From Virgibacillus ihumii (GTDB taxonomy: Bacteria > Bacillota > Bacilli > Bacillales > Amphibacillaceae), in contig NZ_CACVAN010000001.1 of the NCBI RefSeq assembly GCF_902726655.1, positions 186,001-250,000 on the forward strand: a stretch of DNA of 64,000 bases, in the 5' to 3' direction. Under the pieces are notes generated by a model. The model was not told the DNA's origin and searched no databases. It was given only the letters and a program-made list of their open reading frames with translations. Made by a program: the position numbers and the translations under genes. Shown here in pieces: positions 17,501-25,922 of this stretch. Within the stretch, counting starts at the first letter, position 1. Every line of letters begins with the position of its first letter.

Positions 17501-18909
17501 AAACGTATATTAAGCGTTTCGGAAAAGGTAGCGGAAAGTCAGCACAAACAAATTTGAAAGGTGCCCGCGACTCTATGAAAATAGCTCAGAGGGCCATTCC
17601 TGTTTGGATTATGCCGATTAATCAGGTGTTGGAGAATTTTCCTGTAACGAATGATAAGTTTGATGTAATCATTTTTGATGAAAGCAGTCAGTGTGATTTG
17701 TTCTCAGCAAATGTGCTTCTTCGTGGGAAGAAAATGATTGTAGTTGGAGATGAAGAACAAATTAGTCCGCAAGCAATTGGAACGAAATTTGAAGCGGTTA
17801 ATGAGCTTGTTCGTCGCTATTTGGCCGACGTACCGAATGCAAACTTATTTGACGGGAATATCTCTCTATATGAAATCGCTGAGCAGACATTTCCTAAAGA
17901 AGGCAAACTCATGCTTCGTGAGCATTTCCGTTGTGTGCCGGAGATTATTCAATTCTCTAACGATTTGAGTTATGGGGGAGAAATGATACCACTACGTCTA
18001 CCTTTGGAAGAAGAAAAGCTGGATCCACCTGTAAAAGCTGTTAAAATTGATGATGGTTATAATGATGCCAAGGAAAAGGATATAAACATACCAGAAGCTG
18101 AACGTATTGTTGAAGATATTGTAACAATGACCAAAAACCCTACTTATGATAGTCAAACAATTGGTATTATTGCTCTCCAAGGTCAAAAGCAAGCCGCATA
18201 TATTGAAGGGAAAATAAGAGAAGCAATTGGGGATGAAGAATTTGTGGAGAGAAAAATCATATGTGGAGACCCCTACACACTACAGGGGGATGAAAGAGAT
18301 GTCATATTTTTATCGATGGTTGTAGCACCTGAAAGGAATTTCCGCGCATTAACAAAAAATAGTGAAAAACAAAGGATAAACGTAGCTGCAAGTCGAGCAA
18401 AGAATCAAATGCGTCTTTATCATTCCGTTGATGTAGGAGACTTAAATCCTGATGATTTAAGATATCGTTTACTAAGTTACTGTAAAAATCCTTCAAGAAT
18501 CAATGAGCAAGTTGAGGAGTTGGAGGGAAAATGTGATTCACCGTTTGAAGTCGATGTTCTTCGTATGATACTTGCAAAAGGCTATAAAGTAACTCCTCAA
18601 GTAAAAGTGGGAAGATATAGGATTGATCTTGTAGTTGAGGGATTACGAAATCGCTTAGCCATCGAATGCGATGGAGAAGCATGGCATGGCCCGGAAAAAT
18701 TTGAAGAAGACATGCTGAGACAAGAGTCACTGGAAAGAGCGGGCTGGCAGTTTTGGCGAATTCGTGGAAGAGAATTTTACCTGAATCGTAAAAGTGCCAT
18801 GGAAAGTTTGTGGGATAAACTAGAACAAATGGACATTCATCCGCTAAATAATGAGTTAATTAATGAAGATTCCATTGGTGAACAAACAAAATCATCTATG
18901 TATACTTAA
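14530..18909 (+). CDS. Large SF1 (COG1112/DNA2-like) helicase with C-terminal Vsr/DUF559-type nuclease domain
   Basis: A 1,459-residue protein. Walker A is QGPPGTGKTHTIANL near residue 377 and Walker B FDVIIFDESSQCDLF near 1050, giving the split AAA_11/AAA_12 arrangement with a long, charged, coiled-coil-rich insertion between them (about 440-1000). QGDERDVIFLS and the AASRAKNQM segment close the helicase. Residues about 1335-1440 form an endonuclease-like domain (SPFEVDVL, then YRIDLVVEG and IECDGEAWHG, ending FWRIRGREFY) of the Vsr/DUF559/MTES_1575 kind, often fused to defence helicases. GAGGTG lies six bases before ATG 14530. It stands alone as a transcription unit with a terminator downstream. 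Related proteins are found in helicase-nuclease defence systems; no partner gene is adjacent, so it may act on its own. Confidence 0.85.
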   Translation: MSKIQEEKAARFFNYLLELNNLVGKVDRDYKKNEMTWAITDLEELEGCNVLSQCNEEENFLEIKKPIITEEEERAPQPPDEIVNWIKSTYKREDLEPTFYVEKAEKNEYGEEKNILFEDDQVRRNLYNKWKSEWQDWADNLKLKRYVSKLYNEFFQLVSRFEREGDTLELIFGRGILTWQHSDKKIGTIRHPLVTSKLELELIPQKGLIIAKQSEENVKVEREMLTNVDLPNKQKLDEIMEELKSMNILDDMSNLFHQYASLIHPDGSFVEDKGSKLSVSRKPSIFDYPIFSLRSKKVRVLREDLKQIIEGIETGTIELTEAVTSIFEEERDEAEFTAEKDSFSTLPKNHLYFPLPANEQQKEIVRRIDRSYGVTVQGPPGTGKTHTIANLVSHFLSQGKRILITSQKENALKVLKDKIPDAIRDLCVPVLGGGRESLKEIESSIRTLGEKLGELDTESLVKRIKRNLESLDVSKREEARLKGELKTYTEKEGTPLIYKGEKRYKYDIAKELAQAEIDYKWIKDDVAMETEFPLTDVQWTRLWDLRNQLNKKDLLLRDKRLPVLDKEIRNVNSFKELMQEEKGLNEYEDEGRQIIESYQLTKDHDVVQSMRDKINDILSYKPFIDEEFSTAIVEELRAGGIREERWRKLIEEQQKNIQHLFSLYNDLITHDICFPDKDLKDVQIDIQTVKEHFEKGKKPNFMFFLMKGKSTRYLFKNNILNGKPVENLKDLEPLEKHIEYQKQKEETSRILNGNIREANGEQLDVKAARFPHEAEKILGDIRKIIEYVDAIRILEKQFPAFVSINVNPYDFDDLKRVNIELEVVENYIKLDSWKNKQEKEINELRHLCEEQNMHSIMYQFIEAMEQKNQEQWETLTEHLFQYEEVKKLVTEFYNLLDLLQKKLPATAVSIESSVGNEWGYIDEYQEALELRKLQTWLDETKDANVARLKDKLEDEHQEQRKLIYDVVSASTWKSQLERVTQREKRALSSWKTYIKRFGKGSGKSAQTNLKGARDSMKIAQRAIPVWIMPINQVLENFPVTNDKFDVIIFDESSQCDLFSANVLLRGKKMIVVGDEEQISPQAIGTKFEAVNELVRRYLADVPNANLFDGNISLYEIAEQTFPKEGKLMLREHFRCVPEIIQFSNDLSYGGEMIPLRLPLEEEKLDPPVKAVKIDDGYNDAKEKDINIPEAERIVEDIVTMTKNPTYDSQTIGIIALQGQKQAAYIEGKIREAIGDEEFVERKIICGDPYTLQGDERDVIFLSMVVAPERNFRALTKNSEKQRINVAASRAKNQMRLYHSVDVGDLNPDDLRYRLLSYCKNPSRINEQVEELEGKCDSPFEVDVLRMILAKGYKVTPQVKVGRYRIDLVVEGLRNRLAIECDGEAWHGPEKFEEDMLRQESLERAGWQFWRIRGREFYLNRKSAMESLWDKLEQMDIHPLNNELINEDSIGEQTKSSMYT

Positions 18910-19001
18910 TAAGCAAGTAAATGGCACTTGAAAGTATGAAAAGCAAAAAAGCTGTAGAAAATCATTTCGGCGCATCAATTGGAATTAATAATTCAATAAC
19001 A

Positions 19002-19046
19002 GGGTGAAAGGGCAGATAAAATACCCTTTTACCCCTTTTTATTTAT
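19002..19046 (+). terminator. Intrinsic terminator after the SF1 helicase gene
   Basis: GGGTGAAAGGG pairs with CCCTTTTACCC (one G-T pair) across an 11-base loop and is followed by CTTTTTATTTAT. Confidence 0.82.
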
Positions 19047-19107
19047 AGATAAAAAGTGGGGTAATAAGAGTTGAAAATCAAATTGTTGTATCTGAGCTTA
19101 TAGACAT

Positions 19108-19150
19108 ACAATTTTTTGCACATGTTTTCCATTAAAATGGTTAATGAACA
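19108..19150 (+). repeat. 43-bp direct repeat, copy 2 (right of the SF1 helicase gene)
   Basis: Second copy of the sequence at 14312-14354 (37/43 identical, same orientation). It lies just past the terminator of the SF1 helicase gene. Confidence 0.8.
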
Positions 19151-19382
19151 AAAATTCATCCCTTACCTTTTTACAGAATATTTGCTAATATAAGGAGTAT
19201 AGGTAGAAAATACCAGTATTTTAATAAAGGACGATATTTTAGTAAAAGCATTAGGTCCCTAGGTGGATAATTAAGGTGCTTTATAATATGCAAACTATTA
19301 TAATATAAACTGCTAAGTTGTTAACTAATGGGAGGATCATACTAAATATTTTTCTATAAACTAAGCTAGATTGGGTGTTAAT

Positions 19383-19937
19383 ATGTCTGAGTTAAACGAG
19401 TTCACTATTATAAAGGGAACATCTAAGCGAATCGTTGATTATTGGAAATGGGCATACTCTAATATCAACATGAACAGCGAGAGAGGAATTTTTGCCGAAT
19501 TTCTTGTAGGTAGTGCTTTGGATGCCCTTGGAACCGGTAGGGTAGAGTGGGATATTGCAGATGTTAAATATAGGGGTAATCTTATTGAAGTAAAATCATC
19601 AGCTTTTGTGCAAGAATAGGAACAGAAAAAGCTATCGGTTTCAAAATTTAATATTGCTAAAAAGTTTGAGTTTGGTGAATACACATCTTTACGTGATAGA
19701 CATGCAAAAATATATGTATTTGCGCTTTTATCTGAAGAGGACCGAAACTTAATGGATCCTTTAAATATGGAACAGTGGGAATTTTATATTCTATCAACAA
19801 GAAAAATTAATGAAATATTTGGGAACCAGAAATCAGTTACTTTAAAACCATTAAAGAATGTGTGTAACCCCGTGGAATATAAGGATGTTAGATCCGTTGT
19901 AGATGAAATCATTGATATCCAAAATAAAGGAGACTGA
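19383..19937 (+). pseudogene. Restriction-endonuclease-fold protein interrupted by one in-frame TAG
   Basis: A 184-codon gene (from ATG 19383) with a single TAG at 19617-19619; the same frame continues without shift to 19937 through EQKKLSVSKFNIAKKF and ends DIQNKGD. Reading tryptophan (TGG) for TAG gives FVQEWEQKKLS, a natural continuation. WDIADVKYRGNLIEVKSSAF resembles a PD-(D/E)xK core (D ... EVK), so the protein was probably a nuclease of a restriction or repair type. It ends two bases before mcrB, so it is the first gene of the McrBC operon. A stop-codon read-through or sequencing error cannot be excluded; no wider family name is offered. Confidence 0.75.
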
Positions 19938-19939
19938 AA

Positions 19940-22381
19940 ATGAAGTACTGGATTTTTCAAGGAAACCCTAAACAATTTAATATAGATGAGTACATACTAA
20001 ATAATGAGAATATTACATGGAGTGTAAGACAAAAACAATTTGTAAATGAAATAAATTTAGCAGATAAGGTTTTTCTTTGGCGATCTGACGGAGGCAAAAA
20101 GCACTCTGGAGGAATCATCGCACATGCTGAAGTGATTTCAAATGTATTTGAAGAAGATGAATATAGAGTTGAATTGAAATTAAAAGAGCCCCGGCTAACA
20201 AAAAAAGAAGGTATGTTATTAAGACATCAGTTAAAAGAAATACCAGAGACAATGAATTTACAAATTATTAAGATAGCCACGGGTACAAATTTTCCTTTAA
20301 CTGAAGATGAGTACCAACGAATTTTAAAACTGTGGAATAATCCAGAGATAATTAAAGAGAAGTTGGAGTTACCAACACTTGATAAATATATGTATCTTTT
20401 TAACATAGAAGGCATTGAAATGCTAAACCATGATGACTATATCCGGGATAGCTACGATTTCTTTAGACATTTTAATAATCGTTCTTATTTAGCGGAAATG
20501 GAATGGGAAGATGTTCAGAGTATAGGTGATCATATAAATGCATTCCGTATGCCCTTAGCAAGAAAACGTGCTTTGGGTGAAATGAATGCTTCAATAGACA
20601 AGTATCGTAACAGTTTCATCTACCTTGTTCATGGAGAGGACCCACTAAAAGAAAGGATTCACCGATTCCTAACAGATGATAAATATAAATTGTTCGGATT
20701 TGGACAAAGTGTTGTAAGTGAGATGATCGGAAATATTTTTCCTGAAAAATATTGTTTTTTTAACCAGCGGGATAAAGTTGCTGTTGAAAACATTTTGGGA
20801 ATTGTTCCAAAATATTCTCGTGGGGACACATATGGTGACAGGTTTATAAAATTTCAAGAGGCTATTAAACATGAAGGTATAGCTGAGAAGTATAAAGATA
20901 TTGTTGGAAAGAGAACTGACTTGCCAATCTATTTCGAAGTAGATCAATTTTTTAGTTTTCTGTATGAGAATTTTAGTAAGGTTGAAGAGGAGTTACCGGA
21001 GGCAGCGGAGCCAAATTATTGGATGATTGCTGCTGGTGAAAGCAGTATGTTGTGGAATGACTTTTATACAAATAGCCAAATTGCGATTGGCTGGAGTAAA
21101 CTAGGGGACCTTCGTAATTATAATAGTAAAGTAGATATTATGCAGGCACTAATCGACGTTTATGAATTAGAAAATAAACCACATAATGATGCACATGCTA
21201 ATTATCAATTCTGCTATGAAATGCAGATTGGTGATTATGTTTTTGTTAAGCGGGGAAATAGTCAGGTTATCGGATTTGGTCATATTACCGGTGAGTATAA
21301 ATATGATGAAACGGTTCAATCCGATTATCATTCTATTAGAAAGGTAGAATGGATTAAAGTTGGGGAATGGTATTCGCCTGGTCTACCGACGAAAACTTTA
21401 ACAGAATGGACCAGATATGAAGATGCTGTTCAAAAGTTATTAGATTTATTAGATGAAAAAACTGAGTATCCTACTCCTAATTCTGATCAAATTATAGTCC
21501 GTGAAAAGTTAACGTATGAGTCAGACCAATTCTTAAATGAAGTATTTATGACAGAAGAAAAAGGTGAAGACATAAAAGAAGCTCTGGAATATAAGAAAAA
21601 TATTATCCTACAAGGCCCACCAGGGGTTGGAAAAACATTTGTTGCAAAAAGATTAGCATATTTACATATGCGTGAAATAGATCCTGAAAAAGTAGAAATG
21701 ATACAATTTCACCAATCTTATACCTACGAAGATTTTATTCGCGGATATAAGCCTAATAAAGAAGGCAGTTTCACCTTGAAAAATGGCATTTTTTATAAAT
21801 TTTGTCAGAAAGCAATTAATGATCCTGAAAATAACTACTACATGATTATCGATGAGATTAATAGGGGGAATTTATCGAAAATTTTTGGTGAGTTAATGAT
21901 GCTCCTAGAATCAGATAAACGCGGAAAAGAGTTTGCAGTCAAATTAGCTTATTCTGATGATAATGAAGCATTTTTTATACCAAAGAATTTATACTTAATA
22001 GGTACGATGAATACTGCAGATCGTTCATTAGCATTAGTTGATTATGCTTTGCGACGAAGATTTTCATTTATTTATGTAGAACCTGCATTTGATAATGATA
22101 AGTTTGAAGAGTTTTTGCGTAATAAAAACATTAGCCAAGGTTTGATTAATAAAATTTTAACGTCTGTGAAGGAAATTAACAATGAGATTACGAAGGATGT
22201 TATTAATTTAGGAAAAGGATATGAAATTGGTCATAGTTATTTTTGCCCTACAGCAGAAACAATTCAAGATGAGCAAAATTGGCTTGAAAGAGTTATTAGA
22301 TTAGAATTGGAACCATTACTACGTGAATATTGGTTTGATCAGGAGGAAAAAGTAGATGAACTCCTTGAAAAGTTCAACTAA
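19940..22381 (+). CDS. mcrB: McrB-type AAA+ GTPase with two EVE/PUA-like recognition domains
   Basis: An 813-residue subunit of a type IV (modification-dependent) restriction system. Residues 1-140 (MKYWIFQGNPKQFN, then DKVFLWRS and GGIIAHAEV) form an EVE domain. A second PUA/EVE-like module lies at about 357-487 (NYWMIAAGESSMLW, then IGDYVFVKRG and VIGFGHITGEY). The motor follows: Walker A QGPPGVGKTFVAKRL near 557, Walker B MIIDEINRGNLSKIFGEL, and the McrB hallmark MNTADRSLALVDYALRRRF near 690. EVE domains bind modified cytosines, so the complex likely recognises modified phage DNA and McrC cuts it. The stretch between the two modules (about 140-350) is unassigned. mcrC overlaps its end by 26 bases. 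The pair of EVE-like domains in one chain is less usual than a single N-terminal one. Confidence 0.88.
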   Translation: MKYWIFQGNPKQFNIDEYILNNENITWSVRQKQFVNEINLADKVFLWRSDGGKKHSGGIIAHAEVISNVFEEDEYRVELKLKEPRLTKKEGMLLRHQLKEIPETMNLQIIKIATGTNFPLTEDEYQRILKLWNNPEIIKEKLELPTLDKYMYLFNIEGIEMLNHDDYIRDSYDFFRHFNNRSYLAEMEWEDVQSIGDHINAFRMPLARKRALGEMNASIDKYRNSFIYLVHGEDPLKERIHRFLTDDKYKLFGFGQSVVSEMIGNIFPEKYCFFNQRDKVAVENILGIVPKYSRGDTYGDRFIKFQEAIKHEGIAEKYKDIVGKRTDLPIYFEVDQFFSFLYENFSKVEEELPEAAEPNYWMIAAGESSMLWNDFYTNSQIAIGWSKLGDLRNYNSKVDIMQALIDVYELENKPHNDAHANYQFCYEMQIGDYVFVKRGNSQVIGFGHITGEYKYDETVQSDYHSIRKVEWIKVGEWYSPGLPTKTLTEWTRYEDAVQKLLDLLDEKTEYPTPNSDQIIVREKLTYESDQFLNEVFMTEEKGEDIKEALEYKKNIILQGPPGVGKTFVAKRLAYLHMREIDPEKVEMIQFHQSYTYEDFIRGYKPNKEGSFTLKNGIFYKFCQKAINDPENNYYMIIDEINRGNLSKIFGELMMLLESDKRGKEFAVKLAYSDDNEAFFIPKNLYLIGTMNTADRSLALVDYALRRRFSFIYVEPAFDNDKFEEFLRNKNISQGLINKILTSVKEINNEITKDVINLGKGYEIGHSYFCPTAETIQDEQNWLERVIRLELEPLLREYWFDQEEKVDELLEKFN

Positions 22382-23402
22382 AATACCCATAAAAAATATA
22401 TATTACATGCTTTGTTACGCATGGAACCGGCTAGAAGAAAAGGATGACATTTATGTTTCAAGATCAGATGAAAAAGATATTTATCAATTGTTATCCGGTA
22501 TTTTAGTAAATCGTTTAGGCGTATTAATCAAGCGCGGATTTTACAAAGAATATACGAATAAAGAAGAAGAGACATCCACTATTCGGGGGCGAATAAATTT
22601 TCAGAAATCGTTAAATGAATTATCCTTTAAGCAAGCTAGAATGTATTGTCAGTTTGATGAGATGACTTATGATATATTACACAATCAGATTATTAAATCA
22701 ACGCTTTATAATTTAATGAAGACCTCTAAATTAGATAATAGCACGAAAGAAGAAATACAACACCTTTATCATTACTTTGGTGGTATCAGCCTCGTAAAAC
22801 TTAACAGGAAAGTATTTAATAATGCTAAAATACATCGGAACAACTTACATTATGGTTTTATTATTGATATATGCAGGTTTTTATTTGAATCCCTTCTTAT
22901 GAATGAAGACAATATAGGTGAGAAAAGATTTATTAATTTTGATCAAAATGCAAAAGCAATGGCATACGTATATGAGGATTTTGTTCGTAACTTTTACAAA
23001 AAAGAATTGTCTGGGAGTAAAGTATACAGAGAAAATATTTATTGGAATGCAGAAGGAGAAGACCTGTCTTACTTACCGAGAATGGAAACTGATATATCCA
23101 TTGAATTGCATAATAAGAAGATTATTATGGACACGAAGTATTATCAAAATGCGACTGCATCCAAATTAAAGAATGGTAATGAAAAATTAATTAGTGGCAA
23201 TTTATATCAGCTTCATGCCTATTTGAGTAATTTTAAAAATAGGAACCAGAAAAATTTGACAGGAGTGTTGTTATACCCAACAGTTGACAAGGATTTAGAT
23301 CTGTTTTACAACATTTTAGGGTTTAACGTAAAGGTTTGTACAGTGGATCTTAATCAGGATTGGAGGAAAATACAAGAACGATTGCTAGGTATTGTAGTTT
23401 AA
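22356..23402 (+). CDS. mcrC: McrC-type endonuclease subunit
   Basis: A 348-residue partner of McrB. It opens with IPIKNIYYMLCYAWN and shows the McrC nuclease core LPRMETDISIEL...KKIIMDTKYY, i.e. the D-(x)n-DxK form of the PD-(D/E)xK site, near residues 244-264, then GNLYQLHAYL. It uses ATG 22356, with AGGAGG just upstream, and overlaps mcrB by 26 bases, so the two are translationally coupled. McrC binds the McrB ring and cleaves DNA. The operon then pauses: 129 bases with a weak hairpin follow before the helicase operon. Confidence 0.9.
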   Translation: MNSLKSSTKIPIKNIYYMLCYAWNRLEEKDDIYVSRSDEKDIYQLLSGILVNRLGVLIKRGFYKEYTNKEEETSTIRGRINFQKSLNELSFKQARMYCQFDEMTYDILHNQIIKSTLYNLMKTSKLDNSTKEEIQHLYHYFGGISLVKLNRKVFNNAKIHRNNLHYGFIIDICRFLFESLLMNEDNIGEKRFINFDQNAKAMAYVYEDFVRNFYKKELSGSKVYRENIYWNAEGEDLSYLPRMETDISIELHNKKIIMDTKYYQNATASKLKNGNEKLISGNLYQLHAYLSNFKNRNQKNLTGVLLYPTVDKDLDLFYNILGFNVKVCTVDLNQDWRKIQERLLGIVV

Positions 23403-23531
23403 TTTGTATGGTACATTTCAATAATGTTGATTTACCATTGTACAAATTTCTTCTGATCCTCTAGTCTTTTTTACCGTGTTTGATAAAATAGTAGTATCGT
23501 TAAATAATTCTTTTCAAGTCAGGTGTTTTTT

Positions 23532-25922
23532 ATGGAGAACTATTCAACCTTGATTTTTCAAATGGATCTAGATGAACAAGTAACGGAAGAACTGGTTTCC
23601 TTACTTAAGTGTGGTACAAAAGTTTTCTTTTTTACGTACGACCCCATTGATATGTTGTTGGAAAATGAAGTTATTGAGCAAGCTGTAGATTTCAAAATGT
23701 TTTTTGGGTATGAGGTAATGTTCCATGATGATTTTCAGGAACCTTTTAGGTATTTCGATGGAGAGGTCCCCAGTGAAATTTTGCAATTTCTTGATAGCAA
23801 AGTTGACTACTTTAATAAAGAACAATTTCTTATTGAGCATGCCCCTGTAAATGAACATATTAGTGTATCTGCGGGTGCAGGGACAGGGAAAACAACAGTA
23901 ATGCTTGACCGGATCATGTTTTTGAAATATAAGCATCCAGACCTTGACTTCTCTGAATTGGGATTAATAACTTTTACTAACAAAGCGGCTAATAATATGC
24001 GTGAAAAACTTATTCAGAAGATAAAAGATTACTTTAAAATCACCAATAACTTAACCTATCTTAATTGGCTACAGGAATTGAAGAATATGTCGATTGGAAC
24101 CATTCATTCATTTGCACATCAAGTCCTGAATTTGAATAAAGATAACATGTTTGTAAATAAGGATATTCGGTTGAGTAGATTCACATACAAGCGCAGAAAA
24201 ATTATTGAATCGGTCATTGATAACTTTCATGAGGAAAACCCTCAGTTATTCAGTAAGTTTAAGTATATTGAGCAGTATCGTATTATTGGTGCTGTTGAAT
24301 CAGTGATAGACTTGTTGGGTAACTACTCAATTGCACAGGAAATAATTCAGGAAATGGATTTTGGCCGTTCAGATGATGACTCTCATTTGTTGTTTGAGTA
24401 TGTTGTAAAAGAAACATTGAGAAGACTGGAGGAATATAAAACAGAAGTGGGCTACATAGGGGTGAATGATTTAATCACAGGGCTAGAATCGCTTAAGCTA
24501 CAAAGTTCAAGCTATCAAATACCGTTTAAATATATTTTCATCGATGAATTCCAGGATACTGATAGACAGCAGGCCATGTTTTTCTCATTCCTTGCCAATA
24601 CTTATCCTGTTTCTCTGTTTGTTGTAGGCGATGTAAAGCAAAGTATTTATAGATTCAGAGGGGCGGACTATACTGCATTTGAACAGTTGAAGGGTCAAAT
24701 TTACATACATCAGGAATATTTCCTTCAGTTAAATTATCGATCAGATAAAGAACTGTTGGGTAAGTTAAACAGCATGTTCAAAACATGGCCGAATCATGTT
24801 AATGCGTTTAAATTTGATGAGAAAGATTATTTGTTAAGTGGATTTGAATCGAAAAACCAATTGGACATTCCTCTTGTCAAACATTCTTTTCCTACAAAGG
24901 TTAGTTTGATTAATTTTCTTAGAGAGATTGAAAGTACCAATACCGCAGTGCTAGTGAGATCGAATAGAGAAGTTAACGAACTTTCCTCGTTCTGTGAAGA
25001 GAACAAGATTTATTTTACATCTGATCAGGATGGAGATTTTTACCGTATTAACGTTGTTCGCGAATTTTATCAATTAATAAAAAGGTTTACTCATCCAAAT
25101 GTATGGAGTAATCGATATCTTCTTCATTTATCTTCTTATGGAGAGCGTGACTTGGAGATTGCAAATATTGTATCTGAATTTGACTCGGATAGGATGTATA
25201 TTAAGCAACTTTTAGAGAATAAAGATTGGACGTTAAATCAGTTTGCAAATCAATTTCAAGAAGAACCGGTCTTTGAAGTTTTACAAAAAATAATACGGGC
25301 AATAAATCCTGCTAAAGTTTATGCGGAACGATTCATTGCAGAAAAACCAATTAATTCTTTCAGGAACGAAGTTTACATTAGTCAGGCAAAAACATTAAGA
25401 GATGAGTATCAGCTTAATCTGGATCATTTAATTTACTTATTGAAAGAAGAATTCAAAGGAACTATTCCATCTTTGGGGAAAATCTTAAGAGTACTGGAAT
25501 TAAAAATGAATACGGATAAAACAGTAACAAAATTAACAACTAGCGGTCCAGATAGTGCACGTCTTTCAATTATGACAGTTCATAAGGCAAAGGGACTGGA
25601 GTTTGATTATGTGTTTCTGCCGTATACAGACAGAGGCTTTAAAAGTTACTTAAAAACGGATGTCGTTATTAATCAAAAATCGATAGGTTACAGAGCGTTT
25701 ATTTTAAAAGGCAAGATATTTAAGAATGATATATATAATTTATTGCGTCATGAGGAGATTGTTGAAGAGGTTGGAGAAGAAACGCGCTTATTGTATGTGG
25801 CACTCACAAGAGCTAAAAAAGGTGTATATTTTAAAGCTCCGGAGAACTCTCACAGTGTAACTGCGAAGAAATGGGGTGACCTTATTGCAAAAGGACTTGA
25901 AAGCACAACAGCACCATACTAA
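23532..25922 (+). CDS. UvrD/AddA-like SF1 helicase, first gene of a three-gene operon
   Basis: A 796-residue SF1A helicase. Motif I is SAGAGTGKTTVMLDR near residue 113, motif II FIDEFQDTD near 337, motif III GDVKQSIYRFRGADY, motif IV LNYRSD near 400, motif V MTVHKAKGLEFDYVFLP and motif VI LLYVALTRAKK near 753. The helicase core looks like AddA/RecB, but the C-terminal nuclease domain of those proteins is absent. The first 100 residues form an unassigned N-terminal domain. AGGTG lies six bases before ATG 23532. The gene overlaps the next by up to 46 bases, so the two products are probably made together. It may be the motor of an AddAB-like complex used for defence or repair; that is inference. 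Confidence 0.85.
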   Translation: MENYSTLIFQMDLDEQVTEELVSLLKCGTKVFFFTYDPIDMLLENEVIEQAVDFKMFFGYEVMFHDDFQEPFRYFDGEVPSEILQFLDSKVDYFNKEQFLIEHAPVNEHISVSAGAGTGKTTVMLDRIMFLKYKHPDLDFSELGLITFTNKAANNMREKLIQKIKDYFKITNNLTYLNWLQELKNMSIGTIHSFAHQVLNLNKDNMFVNKDIRLSRFTYKRRKIIESVIDNFHEENPQLFSKFKYIEQYRIIGAVESVIDLLGNYSIAQEIIQEMDFGRSDDDSHLLFEYVVKETLRRLEEYKTEVGYIGVNDLITGLESLKLQSSSYQIPFKYIFIDEFQDTDRQQAMFFSFLANTYPVSLFVVGDVKQSIYRFRGADYTAFEQLKGQIYIHQEYFLQLNYRSDKELLGKLNSMFKTWPNHVNAFKFDEKDYLLSGFESKNQLDIPLVKHSFPTKVSLINFLREIESTNTAVLVRSNREVNELSSFCEENKIYFTSDQDGDFYRINVVREFYQLIKRFTHPNVWSNRYLLHLSSYGERDLEIANIVSEFDSDRMYIKQLLENKDWTLNQFANQFQEEPVFEVLQKIIRAINPAKVYAERFIAEKPINSFRNEVYISQAKTLRDEYQLNLDHLIYLLKEEFKGTIPSLGKILRVLELKMNTDKTVTKLTTSGPDSARLSIMTVHKAKGLEFDYVFLPYTDRGFKSYLKTDVVINQKSIGYRAFILKGKIFKNDIYNLLRHEEIVEEVGEETRLLYVALTRAKKGVYFKAPENSHSVTAKKWGDLIAKGLESTTAPY

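Larger units (their letters stand above)
18910..19382. other. Spacer between SF1 helicase and McrBC operon
   Basis: About 470 bases holding the terminator at 19002-19046, the second 43-bp repeat (19108-19150) and AT-rich sequence likely to contain the promoter of the nuclease-mcrBC operon. A 28-codon frame from 18921 has no ribosome binding site and is not called. Confidence 0.4.

Noticed and set aside
14200-19400. CRISPR array from the repeated 43-bp sequence
   Set aside because: Only two copies 4.8 kb apart; no regularly spaced repeats or cas genes in the window.
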